64,000 nucleotides of DNA, from assembly GCA_023398165.1 (NCBI GenBank), contig JAEWSQ010000028.1:1-64000 (forward strand). The letters are read 5' to 3'. The notes under the pieces are model-generated. The model did no database searches and was not told where the DNA came from. It saw nothing but the letters and a program-made list of their open reading frames with translations. The DNA is from Spirochaetota bacterium (GTDB lineage: Bacteria > Spirochaetota > Spirochaetia > Treponematales > Treponemataceae). Below are positions 7,573 through 15,526 of the stretch, one piece after another; position 1 is the stretch's first letter, and each line of letters opens with the position of its first letter. A program made the position numbers and the translations under genes.

Positions 7573-8691
7573 TTACCGGTCTATAATTTTGTTTCTTCCG
7601 TTTTCTTTTGCACGATACAGTCTTTTATCAGCAGTATTTATAAGAAGATCTCTCGTTAATGTATCGGCAAATTCCTGTATACATGATAGTCCCGCACTGA
7701 AAGCAATGGAAGATTCTGAACCTTTATAAGAAAAAACATGATTCTGTATAGTTTCCTGTATCCGCTGTATTACCTCGCTGCTCTCTGTTCTCCCTGAATT
7801 CATGAGGATTATAATAAACTCTTCACCTCCGTAGCGTCCGATCAGATCATACTGCCGTAGATTGCTTTTACAGATTGTGGCGAATTCACATAGAACATAG
7901 TCGCCGAAGGTATGTCCGAATGTATCGTTCACTCTTTTAAAAAAATCAATATCGAGTATTGCAATGCAAAAGTTGCGTTCTGATCTTTTTGATTCTTCAA
8001 TCAAAAGGTTTAGGCGTTCAAATATGTATCTACGGTTAAAAATACCGGTCAAATGGTCATAGATTGACAGCCGGTATAATTCGGCTTCAATTTTTTTCCG
8101 TTCAGTAATGTCTACTATGAGTCCGTCAATACCCTTAATGTCTCCTGCCGTATTGAAGACGAACATTCCCTGCTCGTAGACCCATTTTTCAGATCCGTCT
8201 TTAGTGTTTATTCTATACTCAATCTGCACTTTTTCTCTGGCAATTTGCGCTTTCTCATATGAGGTTCTGACATACGAACGGTATTCCGGGCTGATAATTT
8301 CCTCCCAGCTTACGGCTTTATTTTGTAGTACCTCATCTTCTGTATACCCGCACAAATCCTTAATTCCCTGCGAAACAAATTTCATAGTCCAGTGTTCATC
8401 GTTCTTGCAGTGAAATACAATGCCTGGCAAATGATCTAACAGAAGGCTCTTCATTTTTTCATCGGCCATAAGCTTTTCATTAATTTTATGATTGCAATAA
8501 AAAATAAAAATGAAGGTACTGAATGATATACATACGAGTATTGTAATACGGATTGAAAACACGAAGGGATCCGCAGTAAGTATTTTAATCATCTGTATTG
8601 TGACCGGGGGAGGAAGACTGAACGCTGCTAAAATGATGAAAAACGAGAACAATATGGAGAAAAAAATACTGATAGTGTAGGTGTGTTTCAT
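7573..8691 (-). CDS. Membrane-bound PAS-GGDEF diguanylate cyclase
   Basis: A 372-residue protein with two N-terminal membrane helices (about 7-27 and 45-65), a PAS domain (about 84-200, ending in the usual DITERKK) and a GGDEF domain. The active-site loop is GGEEF (288-292), so cyclase activity is expected. An inhibitory I-site RxxD (R279-Q-Y-D282) lies five residues before it, so product feedback is likely. It makes cyclic di-GMP from two GTP in response to an unknown PAS signal. A PilZ protein at 36.1-37.1 kb is a possible reader of the messenger. Confidence 0.9.
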   Translation of the reverse strand: MKHTYTISIFFSILFSFFIILAAFSLPPPVTIQMIKILTADPFVFSIRITILVCISFSTFIFIFYCNHKINEKLMADEKMKSLLLDHLPGIVFHCKNDEHWTMKFVSQGIKDLCGYTEDEVLQNKAVSWEEIISPEYRSYVRTSYEKAQIAREKVQIEYRINTKDGSEKWVYEQGMFVFNTAGDIKGIDGLIVDITERKKIEAELYRLSIYDHLTGIFNRRYIFERLNLLIEESKRSERNFCIAILDIDFFKRVNDTFGHTFGDYVLCEFATICKSNLRQYDLIGRYGGEEFIIILMNSGRTESSEVIQRIQETIQNHVFSYKGSESSIAFSAGLSCIQEFADTLTRDLLINTADKRLYRAKENGRNKIIDR

Positions 8692-8765
8692 GAGCCTCTC
8701 CTACGGGCTTAGTATAATATGAGAAATATAATAACGCAAGAAAAAAATATAGCCGGCTATTTTTA

Positions 8766-8795
8766 TTGTAATAAAGTCACAGATAATCTTATAAA
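8766..8795 (+). promoter_or_regulatory. Promoter of the 46-residue small gene
   Basis: TTGTAA (8766-8771), 18 bases, TATAAA (8790-8795). The roughly 65-base leader that follows has two perfect short hairpins: TTCAGCTG-atg-CAGCTGAA (8813-8831) and GTTTTC-att-GAAAAC (8840-8854). Confidence 0.5.
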
Positions 8796-8868
8796 ATGAT
8801 GGTATTGTATTATTCAGCTGATGCAGCTGAAAGAAAAAAGTTTTCATTGAAAACAAAAGGAGAAAGCC

Positions 8869-9009
8869 ATGAATGAAAAAGAAAGAAAACAGGAATTGGA
8901 ACAGGTACTGGATGTTCATACATCAGTATGTACAAAACCCTTTAATGCTGAAAGCTCAAGGCTCAATGATGAGGATTTACCGTGTGATGTAATGTTGAAC
9001 AATGAATAG
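8869..9009 (+). CDS. Small acidic protein, 46 aa, function unknown
   Basis: A short gene with a strong ribosome site (AGGAG, 6 bases before the ATG), its own promoter upstream and a strong terminator 29 bases after the stop. The product begins MNEKERKQELEQVLDVHTS, is rich in Glu and Asp, has two cysteines (about 21 and 39), and shows no signal peptide or membrane segment. The complete promoter, leader, gene and terminator unit is the main argument that it is real. I recognise no family. Confidence 0.6.
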   Translation: MNEKERKQELEQVLDVHTSVCTKPFNAESSRLNDEDLPCDVMLNNE

Positions 9010-9038
9010 TATATACTGTATGATGCATAAGCCATAAA

Positions 9039-9069
9039 GCGGAAGGTTGTTAACTTTCCGCTTTTTTTT
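9039..9069 (+). terminator. Rho-independent terminator of the 46-aa gene
   Basis: GCGGAAGGTT (9039-9048), 3-base loop, AACTTTCCGC (9052-9061, one wobble), then eight T. Confidence 0.85.
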
Positions 9070-9082
9070 ATATTGAAAGGAT

Positions 9083-9123
9083 AAAAAAAAACCGGAACAG
9101 CTGGAGGAGGTCAGCTGTTCCGG
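9083..9123 (-). terminator. Rho-independent terminator of the rhodanese gene
   Basis: A perfect 12-bp stem, CCGGAACAGCTG (9092-9103) with CAGCTGTTCCGG (9112-9123) and an 8-base loop. Read on the minus strand it is followed by nine T (A-run at 9083-9091). Confidence 0.88.
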
Positions 9124-9135
9124 AAGGGAAAAGTA

Positions 9136-9552
9136 TTATTCTATGCCATAAGACCATGAACCTATGCCGCCCATGTCATACACAGCGGTATATCCAAGAA
9201 CCCGTAAACTTTCAGAGGCGATGGCAGACCGGCGTCCGCTTCTGCAGTACACAATAATTTTAGTATCTTTTGAGGGAATTATTTTCTGTGTACTTTCCTC
9301 TGTTATTTGATCGTAAGGCAGAAGAACAGCTTTCTTAATTTTCCCTGCTTCATATTCTTCCTTTGTCCGTACGTCAACCAGTATGATAGATGCATCTTTA
9401 TCCATCATTTTTTTCGCCGTTTCCGCACTGATTATTCCGCCTTTTTTTACCGGACTTATGCTGTCCGCTTCTAAAGAGGAATCATTAGTGCCCCTTGCCC
9501 ACAGCATGGGTACACAAAGGAGCAGGAATGCTAAAAGCTTTATTTTTTTCAT
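9136..9552 (-). CDS. Exported single-domain rhodanese
   Basis: A 138-residue protein with a signal peptide (about 1-20, KLLAFLLLCVPMLWARG, signal peptidase I type as there is no lipobox) and one rhodanese domain. The active-site loop is YCRSGRRSA with Cys103 as the persulfide-carrying residue, so it should be catalytically competent. Such periplasmic proteins move sulfane sulfur or bind thiols. Its predicted promoter (TTACAG 9616-9611, 17 bases, TACTAT 9593-9588 on the minus strand) is overlapped by a 30-bp inverted repeat, so it is probably repressed. It diverges from the double FMN-domain protein. Confidence 0.85.
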   Translation of the reverse strand: MKKIKLLAFLLLCVPMLWARGTNDSSLEADSISPVKKGGIISAETAKKMMDKDASIILVDVRTKEEYEAGKIKKAVLLPYDQITEESTQKIIPSKDTKIIVYCRSGRRSAIASESLRVLGYTAVYDMGGIGSWSYGIE

Positions 9553-9570
9553 GATACACCTCCTATATTC

Positions 9571-9600
9571 AAGAAAGTACTATAAAAATAGTACTTTCTT
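9571..9600. promoter_or_regulatory. Large inverted-repeat operator between rhodanese and FMN protein genes
   Basis: AAGAAAGTACTAT (9571-9583), AAAA, then the perfect complement (9588-9600). It covers the predicted -10 of the rhodanese gene. As RNA it could also fold into a hairpin, but no GC-rich stem is present. Confidence 0.55.
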
Positions 9601-9624
9601 TGACTTAAAACTGTAACTTGGTCA

Positions 9625-9682
9625 CAAAATACCTAGTATTTTGGTAGTTTTTATTGACTTTTTACTTTCCCTTTGGTATCTT
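9625..9682 (+). promoter_or_regulatory. Promoter of the FMN-binding protein gene with upstream palindrome
   Basis: CAAAATAC-cta-GTATTTTG (9625-9643) lies just upstream of TTGACT (9654-9659), 17 bases, TATCTT (9677-9682). The position fits an activator or an upstream repressor site. Confidence 0.5.
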
Positions 9683-9699
9683 ATGCCCAGGAGTCGCAT

Positions 9700-10545
9700 A
9701 TGAATAAAAAAATACTTATTGCAGCTTTCGTAGTAATAGCTGCTGTTGTAATTGTGTTTTCCATAGTGAAAACAAATTCCAGGAATACCGGAGACGGACT
9801 TAAAGACGGTGTATATTTTGCCCGGCAGGATGAATACGCTAAGTCTGGATGGAGGTATCAGGTTGTGGTAACTGTTAAAGATGGGAAAATCTCTGCAGTT
9901 AATTGGAATGGAGTGTCAAATAGTGCCGGTGTTTTAGATAAAAAAGCCTGGGCAAAAATGGGCAAGTACGGCATGGCAAAAGCTGCAAAACAAGGCGAGT
10001 GGGATAAACAGGCGGAAGCGGTGGAGGCCTACCTTATAAAAACACAGGATATATCATTCAGTAAAATTGACCAATCCGGAAAGACTGATGCCATAACCGG
10101 TGCTACTATTACAGTAACCGACTTTTTTGACCTCGTGAATAAGGCTTTAAAATCCCCCTCTGTTGCAAAAGGTCCGTATGCTAATGACGGATGGTATTAT
10201 GCTGAAGAAGATGAATTTGATGCAAAAACCGGCTGGAAAGATACGGCACTGGTAACAGTAGTAAATGGTACGGTTACCGATGTTGTCTGGAATTCCATTT
10301 CGAATGATCCGGGTAAAAAATCAAAACTCGTTGAATCTACAGAAGGCCGCTACGGTATGGAAAAGATAGCATCAAAGGGCGAATGGCATATTCAAGCTAA
10401 AGCGGTTACCGATGCAATTATAAAGGCAGGGGATCCTGCAAAAATTACGCTTGCTGCAAACGGTAAAGCAGATGCGGTTACAGGAGCAACGATAACAGCA
10501 AATGTTATACCTCTTGCATTAAAAGCACTTGAAGGCTCCCGTTAG
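9700..10545 (+). CDS. Membrane-anchored protein with two FMN-binding domains
   Basis: A 281-residue protein. An N-terminal anchor or uncleaved signal (about 4-23) is followed by two tandem FMN_bind domains (about 35-150 and 163-280). Each starts with DGxYYA/DGVYFA and ends with the flavinylation motif: DAITGATIT (130-138) and DAVTGATIT (258-266). The Thr of TGAT (136 and 264) would be linked to FMN through a phosphodiester by an ApbE-type transferase. It therefore probably carries two covalent flavins outside the cytoplasm and passes electrons. The domains share both ends and an internal GEW, which points to duplication. I start at 9700, 9 codons into the longest frame, because AGGAG precedes it. 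Confidence 0.85.
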   Translation: MNKKILIAAFVVIAAVVIVFSIVKTNSRNTGDGLKDGVYFARQDEYAKSGWRYQVVVTVKDGKISAVNWNGVSNSAGVLDKKAWAKMGKYGMAKAAKQGEWDKQAEAVEAYLIKTQDISFSKIDQSGKTDAITGATITVTDFFDLVNKALKSPSVAKGPYANDGWYYAEEDEFDAKTGWKDTALVTVVNGTVTDVVWNSISNDPGKKSKLVESTEGRYGMEKIASKGEWHIQAKAVTDAIIKAGDPAKITLAANGKADAVTGATITANVIPLALKALEGSR

Positions 10546-10563
10546 CCGTTGTATTATGATAGG

Positions 10564-10595
10564 GTCAGATTGGATCTCTTCTGCTCCAGTCTGAC
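10564..10595 (+). other. Hairpin between FMN protein and bacteriohemerythrin genes
   Basis: GTCAGATTGGA (10564-10574) pairs with TCCAGTCTGAC (10585-10595) with one wobble and a 10-base loop. There is no T-tract, so this may be an attenuator, a processing hairpin or a weak terminator ahead of the hemerythrin gene. Confidence 0.4.
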
Positions 10596-10615
10596 TATAC
10601 CAACAGGGGGCTTCT

Positions 10616-11029
10616 ATGCAGTCTAAATTTATGTGGGATTCAACGCTTGCAACCGGTTTTCAGGAAGTGGATCTTCAGCACAAAAAGTTAGTGGCAATAA
10701 TTGAGGAAGTAAGACTCGCTTTGGAATCAGAAGCAAAAGACTATACTATCGCTATTTCTAAAGCGGTTAAGAGTCTTATGGACTACACGGAATATCATTT
10801 TTCGGAAGAGGAATCGCTCATGAAAAAACACGAATACCCTTCCATTGAAGCTCATAAAAAGGAACATGCCGCATTTGTGTCCAGGGTCAAGGAACTGCTT
10901 ATAACGGTAAACAGCCAAAACAAAGAGGCCGGTGAAAAATTCTATTCATTTCTGGGAACATGGCTTTTTGCACACATTGCACGTTCAGATAAAGCCTGGG
11001 CAGTATACATCGAGGGTAAACAGAAATAA
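10616..11029 (+). CDS. Bacteriohemerythrin (first copy)
   Basis: A 137-residue four-helix di-iron oxygen-binding protein. The ligand set is complete: His in DLQHKKL, H and E in YHFSEEESL, two His in EAHKKEHAAF, and HIARSD near the C-terminus (HxxxxD). It binds O2, and probably NO, for storage, delivery or sensing in anaerobes. It converges on a second hemerythrin gene with only 9 bases between stop codons. The two proteins are clearly related but diverged, so this is an old duplication rather than a recent one. Confidence 0.92.
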   Translation: MQSKFMWDSTLATGFQEVDLQHKKLVAIIEEVRLALESEAKDYTIAISKAVKSLMDYTEYHFSEEESLMKKHEYPSIEAHKKEHAAFVSRVKELLITVNSQNKEAGEKFYSFLGTWLFAHIARSDKAWAVYIEGKQK

Positions 11030-11038
11030 AAAGGAATA

Positions 11039-11446
11039 TCAGCCGATTTCCTTGCCCTTGAAAAAAGGAACGTACTGCATATCAGTCTTCATTATATGGT
11101 TTGTAATCCAGTCCATTAAGAAGTTCAGTACGCTTATGCTTATACCCAGTTCGCCTTTATTGTTGCGCTCTATAAGCTCATTGATTTTTGAAACAAATAC
11201 CTTGTGAGCGGCCATATGTGCATCTTTATCCGGATAACCGAATTTTTCAAATGCTTTCTCTTCATTGCCGAAGTGATGAACCGTGTAATCCGATAACTGC
11301 TGCAGAACTCCGCCAATTACATCTGCCGCCTTCCGCGCCTTCATCGCATCGCTTACATCGTTTATGAGCGAAATGAGTTTTTTATGCTGATCATCAATAG
11401 CCGTAATGCCGACCGATATTGCCGTTGTCCACTCAAATAAAGCCAT
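11039..11446 (-). CDS. Bacteriohemerythrin (second copy)
   Basis: A 135-residue hemerythrin with all seven iron ligands: IDDQHKKL, VHHFGNEEKAFEKF, KDAHMAAHKVF and TNHIMKTDMQ. The start MALFEWTTAISVGI is typical of the family, and a GGAGG site precedes it. Its sequence differs through most of the helices from the convergent copy, so the two may differ in oxygen affinity or timing. Confidence 0.92.
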   Translation of the reverse strand: MALFEWTTAISVGITAIDDQHKKLISLINDVSDAMKARKAADVIGGVLQQLSDYTVHHFGNEEKAFEKFGYPDKDAHMAAHKVFVSKINELIERNNKGELGISISVLNFLMDWITNHIMKTDMQYVPFFKGKEIG

Positions 11447-11473
11447 AATTCCTCCAGGCTAGAAAGTTCTCCG

Positions 11474-11513
11474 GAAAACCCGGTCATTACTTCTCACGAA
11501 AGACCGGGTTTTC
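11474..11513 (-). terminator. Hairpin at the 3' end of the GH39 gene
   Basis: A perfect 12-bp stem, GAAAACCCGGTC (11474-11485) with GACCGGGTTTTC (11502-11513). It overlaps the last codons of the GH39 gene. The T-rich part lies in the stem itself, so termination may be inefficient and the hemerythrin gene beyond could receive read-through. Confidence 0.5.
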
Positions 11514-13008
11514 TAACTACGGTATCAGTATAACCGTCCACGTTATTGTCATCAAGACCGATATAGAGGCTGCTGTCGTCTTTAAATACTGACAGTTCAA
11601 CACAGCTTACCTCGTTCACCTCCAAGGTCAGGCTCAGTGAAAGTTTTCCCTTTTCGGCGCTGATGACTGCTGTCTCTATGCCTGGAACTGCTTCTTTTAT
11701 GAGGCAGTCAATGAGTTTCTTTCCCGGGTTAAGTGGTCTTCCCGCCTCCTTCCATATTTTCCATGGGTTGCAGAAATTCTCGCTTATTCTTTGGCGGAGA
11801 GCAAGGGCGCTTCCGTTTCTCCAGTCGAGGACGACCGTTTTTTTTACCGCAGACTTTTCACTATCCTTGGGGCAGGGATTCCATGCAATGAGAGTTATAG
11901 AACCGTCTTCGTGAAGTGAGGCAATTGCAGATTCATCCTGATAGATCACGGCAGCTGTAAGTTTGTTAAAAAACTCGAATAAATAGAATGTCGGCTTTTT
12001 AATTCCCCATCTGCCTATAAGCCCGAATCCTCCGTGAAAAAGCGCGCGGGGAATGTCTGCTTCTTCAAAAACATCGCAGAAGGTCCAGAAAGACATGAGA
12101 GCTGTGTATTTTCCCGCTTCTGCCAGGAGCCGTGCTAAATATGCGGCATTAAAAGCGCTGTCATGCACAAGGCAGCGGGGATTGTAGGATGTGTTGAATT
12201 CGGTTATGTGCAGCGGGACAGATGAAAAACCGGCGGCATCTATGCGCTTTCGGACGCTGTCAAGTTCATCGAGCGGCTTTTGAGCCGGCGATAAGAAGTG
12301 GTAAAAAAACTCAGGTCCCTGTTTTACAGGAGGCTCTGCAGTATACAGATGGCGGGTAAAATTGTCGAGCGGAAGTTTATGCTCTTTCACGAAGGAAAGA
12401 AAATCATCTATCCAGTGGTCGCTTCCCCCGCAGATGGCAGGCCCTCCGACTTGTATGCGGCTGTCTATGTTTTTAAGCGTTTTTACAGACACTTCATACA
12501 GTTTGAAATACGCTTTTTGATCCGCATCTTTCCAGAACACCGTAAGATTCGGTTCATTCCAGATCTCGTTAGGCCAGCTGATAACTTCCTCTTTCCCGTA
12601 GCGCTCAATCCAGTGTTCTGTGAGTGCTCTTAAAAGATCAGCCCATTCTGAAAAATCAGAGGGAGGGGTAACATTTCCCTGCCACCAGAACACTTTTTGC
12701 TCCCCGGAAGCTATTGCGGAAGGCATAAATCCCCATTCAATGTACGGACGGACAGTATGAGCGAGCATTGTGTCGAAAATTTGATCCAGGTAGGTAAAAT
12801 TGTATATGAGCTGTTTTTTGCCTTCATATTCCATACGGCGTACTACACCGAGTTCATCGCATAATAGACCGTGGCAGCGTATGTATTTTACGCTCATAAT
12901 GCTCTGCAGCGTTTTAAAATGTTCCCAGTATTCACTTCTCAACATCGTGGAAAGTCTGTCGCTTCCTATGCATAAAGCCCAAGGCTTTGTAAAATTTGTA
13001 TTGTTCAT
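11494..13008 (-). CDS. Glycoside hydrolase family 39 enzyme (beta-xylosidase-like)
   Basis: A 504-residue TIM-barrel glycosidase with a C-terminal beta-sandwich. The N-terminus (SMMS-like region reading VKYIRCHGLLCDE) is the GH39 opening. The acid/base Glu is in PNEIWNEPNL and the nucleophile Glu in LHITEFNTSY. No signal peptide is seen, so it works on sugars already imported. Family members cleave beta-xylosides or related glycosides. I prefer the ATG at 13008 over 13026: neither has a strong Shine-Dalgarno, but TACTAT lies 6 bases before 13008 with TTGAAT 16 bases further upstream. It diverges from the MATE gene and flanks the rhamnose locus. Confidence 0.85.
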   Translation of the reverse strand: MNNTNFTKPWALCIGSDRLSTMLRSEYWEHFKTLQSIMSVKYIRCHGLLCDELGVVRRMEYEGKKQLIYNFTYLDQIFDTMLAHTVRPYIEWGFMPSAIASGEQKVFWWQGNVTPPSDFSEWADLLRALTEHWIERYGKEEVISWPNEIWNEPNLTVFWKDADQKAYFKLYEVSVKTLKNIDSRIQVGGPAICGGSDHWIDDFLSFVKEHKLPLDNFTRHLYTAEPPVKQGPEFFYHFLSPAQKPLDELDSVRKRIDAAGFSSVPLHITEFNTSYNPRCLVHDSAFNAAYLARLLAEAGKYTALMSFWTFCDVFEEADIPRALFHGGFGLIGRWGIKKPTFYLFEFFNKLTAAVIYQDESAIASLHEDGSITLIAWNPCPKDSEKSAVKKTVVLDWRNGSALALRQRISENFCNPWKIWKEAGRPLNPGKKLIDCLIKEAVPGIETAVISAEKGKLSLSLTLEVNEVSCVELSVFKDDSSLYIGLDDNNVDGYTDTVVRKPGLS

Positions 13009-13014
13009 GCCTTT

Positions 13015-13042
13015 ATAGTAAAGCATCAGCGTTATTATTCAA
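13015..13042 (-). promoter_or_regulatory. Putative leaderless promoter of the GH39 gene
   Basis: On the minus strand TTGAAT (13042-13037), 16 bases, TACTAT (13020-13015), then 6 bases to the ATG at 13008. Confidence 0.4.
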
Positions 13043-13080
13043 TCGAGAAATTACCCTAGAAATAATTTTAAAATTTCTGC

Positions 13081-13109
13081 TTGTATACATTTTTAGTGTG
13101 CGGTATAGT
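13081..13109 (+). promoter_or_regulatory. Putative leaderless promoter of the MATE gene
   Basis: TTGTAT (13081-13086), 17 bases, TATAGT (13104-13109), 9 bases to the ATG at 13119. There is no Shine-Dalgarno in that interval. Confidence 0.5.
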
Positions 13110-13118
13110 CTTCTCACT

Positions 13119-14489
13119 ATGAAAACTATCGATATTCGTTCCGGTGCGCTTGCACCTCTTTTAGTAAAATTGTCGCTGCCGGTTCTAGCCGGACAGGTTT
13201 TCGGGCTGTTATACAATCTTGTTGATACTTTTTTTATTGCCCGTATAGATACCTCAGATCCCTGGCTGGTCGGAGCGACGGGTCTCGTTTTCCCCATCTA
13301 TTTCATATTTATGGCTGCTAGTTTCGGTATTACAGGCGGTGTTGCCTCTCTTGTCGCACGCGCTATCGGAGCGGGTAAAACGAATGAACTCGATAAAACC
13401 GCCGAAAGCGGAATATTTTTATCTTTTGCTGCAAGTCTTATATGCTTAGCTGTGATGTATCCCTTAGGAGGACCGCTTCTCCGTCTTTTCGGCGGTTCAA
13501 ACCAGCTGCTTACCTACGGTAAAGAGTATCTTTGGTGGGTTCTTCCAACAGTTCCTTTTATGATGTTCAATGCTGTTTTTACAGGGATTCTTCAGGGTGA
13601 AGGCAGGACGAAGCATATGATGGTCTCCATGATGATCGGAACCGTCATGAATATTATTCTGGATCCTGTGTTAATTTTCGGGGCAAAGATGGGCATTGGA
13701 GGAGCCGGGCTTGCGACTGCCATAGGAAACGCTTCATCGTCTGTATATCTTCTTATTATATTTTTAACGAGAAAATCCACAGTGAAAATTCATTGGAAGG
13801 TTTCAAATATATCATTCCCGGTAGTATCTGAAATTATCCGGGTCGGGCTTCCCCAGAGCGTTATGAACTTTTTATCTTCCATTAGTTTTATTTTCTACAA
13901 TAGAATAATGGTAGGGATTAATCCCATGATTATTACCGCATTTACGCTGTATTCCCGTCTCGAGCAGCTTGCTCTCATTCCAATATGGGCTATATCAAGC
14001 GCATTATCTTCTATTGCAGGGCAGGCAGCAGGTGCGGGTGATTTTAAACGTATGAAAAGTTCTTCCCGTGTTTCCGCCCTACTCAGTTTCGCGGTCTGCG
14101 GTGTTCTTTTTCTGTTTTACGTTATTTTCAGCCCCTGGCTTTTCAGAATTTTCCAGAGCGATGAGCAGGTTCTGTTTCTTGCTTCGCAGATTGTCGTATG
14201 GATGGCTCTGAGTTCGTATTTATCGATTCCTGTATTCATGATCAACACAATAATGTCTGTTTCCGGCTTTGCGAACAGGAGTCTTGTTTTTACGATTATC
14301 CGAATATATTTGCTGAATGTTCCGGCTGCTGTAATTGGCGCATACTTCATCGGAAAAACGCTGCCGTCCACAATGATTTCTTTATTTATTTCTACCATTG
14401 TGACCGTTCTCTTATACCTCGTTGTTGAGAAGAAGTTTTTCACAAGCCTTGAAAACGGTAAGCTTCAGATTAAAGTTTTAAAAAAATGA
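13119..14489 (+). CDS. MATE-family multidrug/organic cation exporter
   Basis: A 456-residue protein with about twelve membrane segments in two pseudo-symmetric halves. The first half has LSLPVLAGQVFGLLYNLVDT with FFIAR, the second VGLPQSVMNFLSSISFIFYN, as expected for MATE antiporters that export drugs or metabolites against Na+ or H+. I start at 13119 (MKTIDIRSGALAPLL) because the longer frame would add 41 residues that read through the promoter region. The start has no Shine-Dalgarno but a full -35/-10 pair ends 9 bases before it. The substrate is unknown. Confidence 0.9.
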   Translation: MKTIDIRSGALAPLLVKLSLPVLAGQVFGLLYNLVDTFFIARIDTSDPWLVGATGLVFPIYFIFMAASFGITGGVASLVARAIGAGKTNELDKTAESGIFLSFAASLICLAVMYPLGGPLLRLFGGSNQLLTYGKEYLWWVLPTVPFMMFNAVFTGILQGEGRTKHMMVSMMIGTVMNIILDPVLIFGAKMGIGGAGLATAIGNASSSVYLLIIFLTRKSTVKIHWKVSNISFPVVSEIIRVGLPQSVMNFLSSISFIFYNRIMVGINPMIITAFTLYSRLEQLALIPIWAISSALSSIAGQAAGAGDFKRMKSSSRVSALLSFAVCGVLFLFYVIFSPWLFRIFQSDEQVLFLASQIVVWMALSSYLSIPVFMINTIMSVSGFANRSLVFTIIRIYLLNVPAAVIGAYFIGKTLPSTMISLFISTIVTVLLYLVVEKKFFTSLENGKLQIKVLKK

Positions 14490-14530
14490 GCACGGGCAGG
14501 CATAGAAGCGCGAAAAAAAAGTATTCATTC

Positions 14531-14559
14531 TTGCCCGCAATAATGATTTAGTGTATAAA
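14531..14559 (+). promoter_or_regulatory. Putative leaderless promoter of the DUF1295 gene
   Basis: TTGCCC (14531-14536), 17 bases, TATAAA (14554-14559), 8 bases to the ATG at 14568. An AAGGA in the last bases could serve as a ribosome site if transcription started further upstream. Confidence 0.4.
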
Positions 14560-14567
14560 TTAAGGAT

Positions 14568-15434
14568 ATGACTACATTAGAAATAACCTTGCTGCTTTTA
14601 ACTGTGTGTGCCGTCTATTCATTTATTGCGGGACTTATTACACAAAATTATTCCCAGGTTGACCGTCTTTGGTCGGTACTCCCTCCTGTGTATGTATTGA
14701 TCTGGGCTTTCGATTTCGGTATGTACCCTCTGTACTGGCTGACAGCATTGCCGGTAATTGCGTGGGGAGTCCGGTTAACCTGGAATTTTGCGCGCAGAGG
14801 CGGGTATGAGTTCAGCTGGAAAAAGGGCTTCTTTGAGGAAGACTACCGGTGGCCGATTCTGCGGAAGAAGATTAACAACAGATTCCTTTTTGAACTATTC
14901 AATCTTCTGTTTATAAGTGCCTTCCAGCTGATATTAATTTTTTTATTTACGTATCCGGTATATATAACCGGTCTTGCAGCAGTGAACGGAACGTCAATAC
15001 GGGGTGTGCATATTGTTTTGTCCGCCGTTAGTCTCATGCTTCTTGTCCTTGAAACAATAGCCGATAATCAGCAGTTTGCATTTCATGAGCGCAAAAAGAA
15101 TAGTTCCGATCCTGAATATAAAAGACTTTCATTGGGTTTTAATACCTTCGGCCTATGGCGTTTTTCGAGGCATCCGAATTATGTATGCGAAATGGGACAA
15201 TGGGCGGTTGTAATGATTTTTGCCTATTATTCTTCGGGCCTCTTTCATTGGAGTTTTGCATCTGCTCCTGTTCTCGTGCTGCTTTTTATGGGAAGCACGG
15301 TTATGGCTGAGGGTATAACATCTTCAAAGTACAGCCGTTTTGCTGACTGGAAAAAAGCAACGCCTCCGTGGATTCCTTTTATCGATTGGCCTCTGCGCTT
15401 TGAAAAGAGACGCAAGTTCTTCGGATCTCTCTAG
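14568..15434 (+). CDS. DUF1295 membrane protein (steroid 5-alpha-reductase C-terminal fold)
   Basis: A 288-residue protein with about six membrane segments. Family marks are QVDRLWSVLPP, WGVRLTWNFARRGGYE, FHERKK and the conserved FGLWRFSRHPNYVCEMGQW, shared with the NAD(P)H-dependent 5-alpha-reductase and isoprenylcysteine methyltransferase superfamily. That motif binds the cofactor in characterised members. The bacterial substrate is unknown; a lipid or isoprenoid reduction is plausible. The gene is monocistronic between the MATE gene and the rhamnose operon. Confidence 0.85.
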   Translation: MTTLEITLLLLTVCAVYSFIAGLITQNYSQVDRLWSVLPPVYVLIWAFDFGMYPLYWLTALPVIAWGVRLTWNFARRGGYEFSWKKGFFEEDYRWPILRKKINNRFLFELFNLLFISAFQLILIFLFTYPVYITGLAAVNGTSIRGVHIVLSAVSLMLLVLETIADNQQFAFHERKKNSSDPEYKRLSLGFNTFGLWRFSRHPNYVCEMGQWAVVMIFAYYSSGLFHWSFASAPVLVLLFMGSTVMAEGITSSKYSRFADWKKATPPWIPFIDWPLRFEKRRKFFGSL

Positions 15435-15466
15435 TAATGTAAAATATAAATCAAAAACGGATAAAA

Positions 15467-15481
15467 TGTAAGAAAATTACA
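15467..15481 (+). promoter_or_regulatory. Operator TGTAA-N5-TTACA before the rhamnose operon
   Basis: TGTAA-gaaaa-TTACA, extended by one base on each side to AATGTAA/TTACATT. Extra single half-sites lie at 15436-15442 and 15499-15505. The same 15-bp geometry occurs before the sugar importer at 25334-25348, so one regulator probably controls both. Confidence 0.55.
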
Positions 15482-15489
15482 TTATATAT

Positions 15490-15518
15490 TTGACTTTATT
15501 ACATTCTAGTGATATCGT
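15490..15518 (+). promoter_or_regulatory. rhaB: Putative leaderless promoter of rhaB
   Basis: TTGACT (15490-15495), 17 bases, TATCGT (15513-15518), 8 bases to the ATG at 15527. No Shine-Dalgarno is present upstream of that start. Confidence 0.4.
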
Positions 15519-15526
15519 ACTATATC

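Noticed and set aside
13064..13075. AATTTTAAAATT palindrome in the GH39/MATE gap
   Set aside because: It is short, AT-only and likely by chance in AT-rich promoter DNA.
12996..13118. 41-residue N-terminal extension of the MATE protein
   Set aside because: It covers the divergent promoter region and family members start at the MKTIDIRSGALAPLL-like segment.
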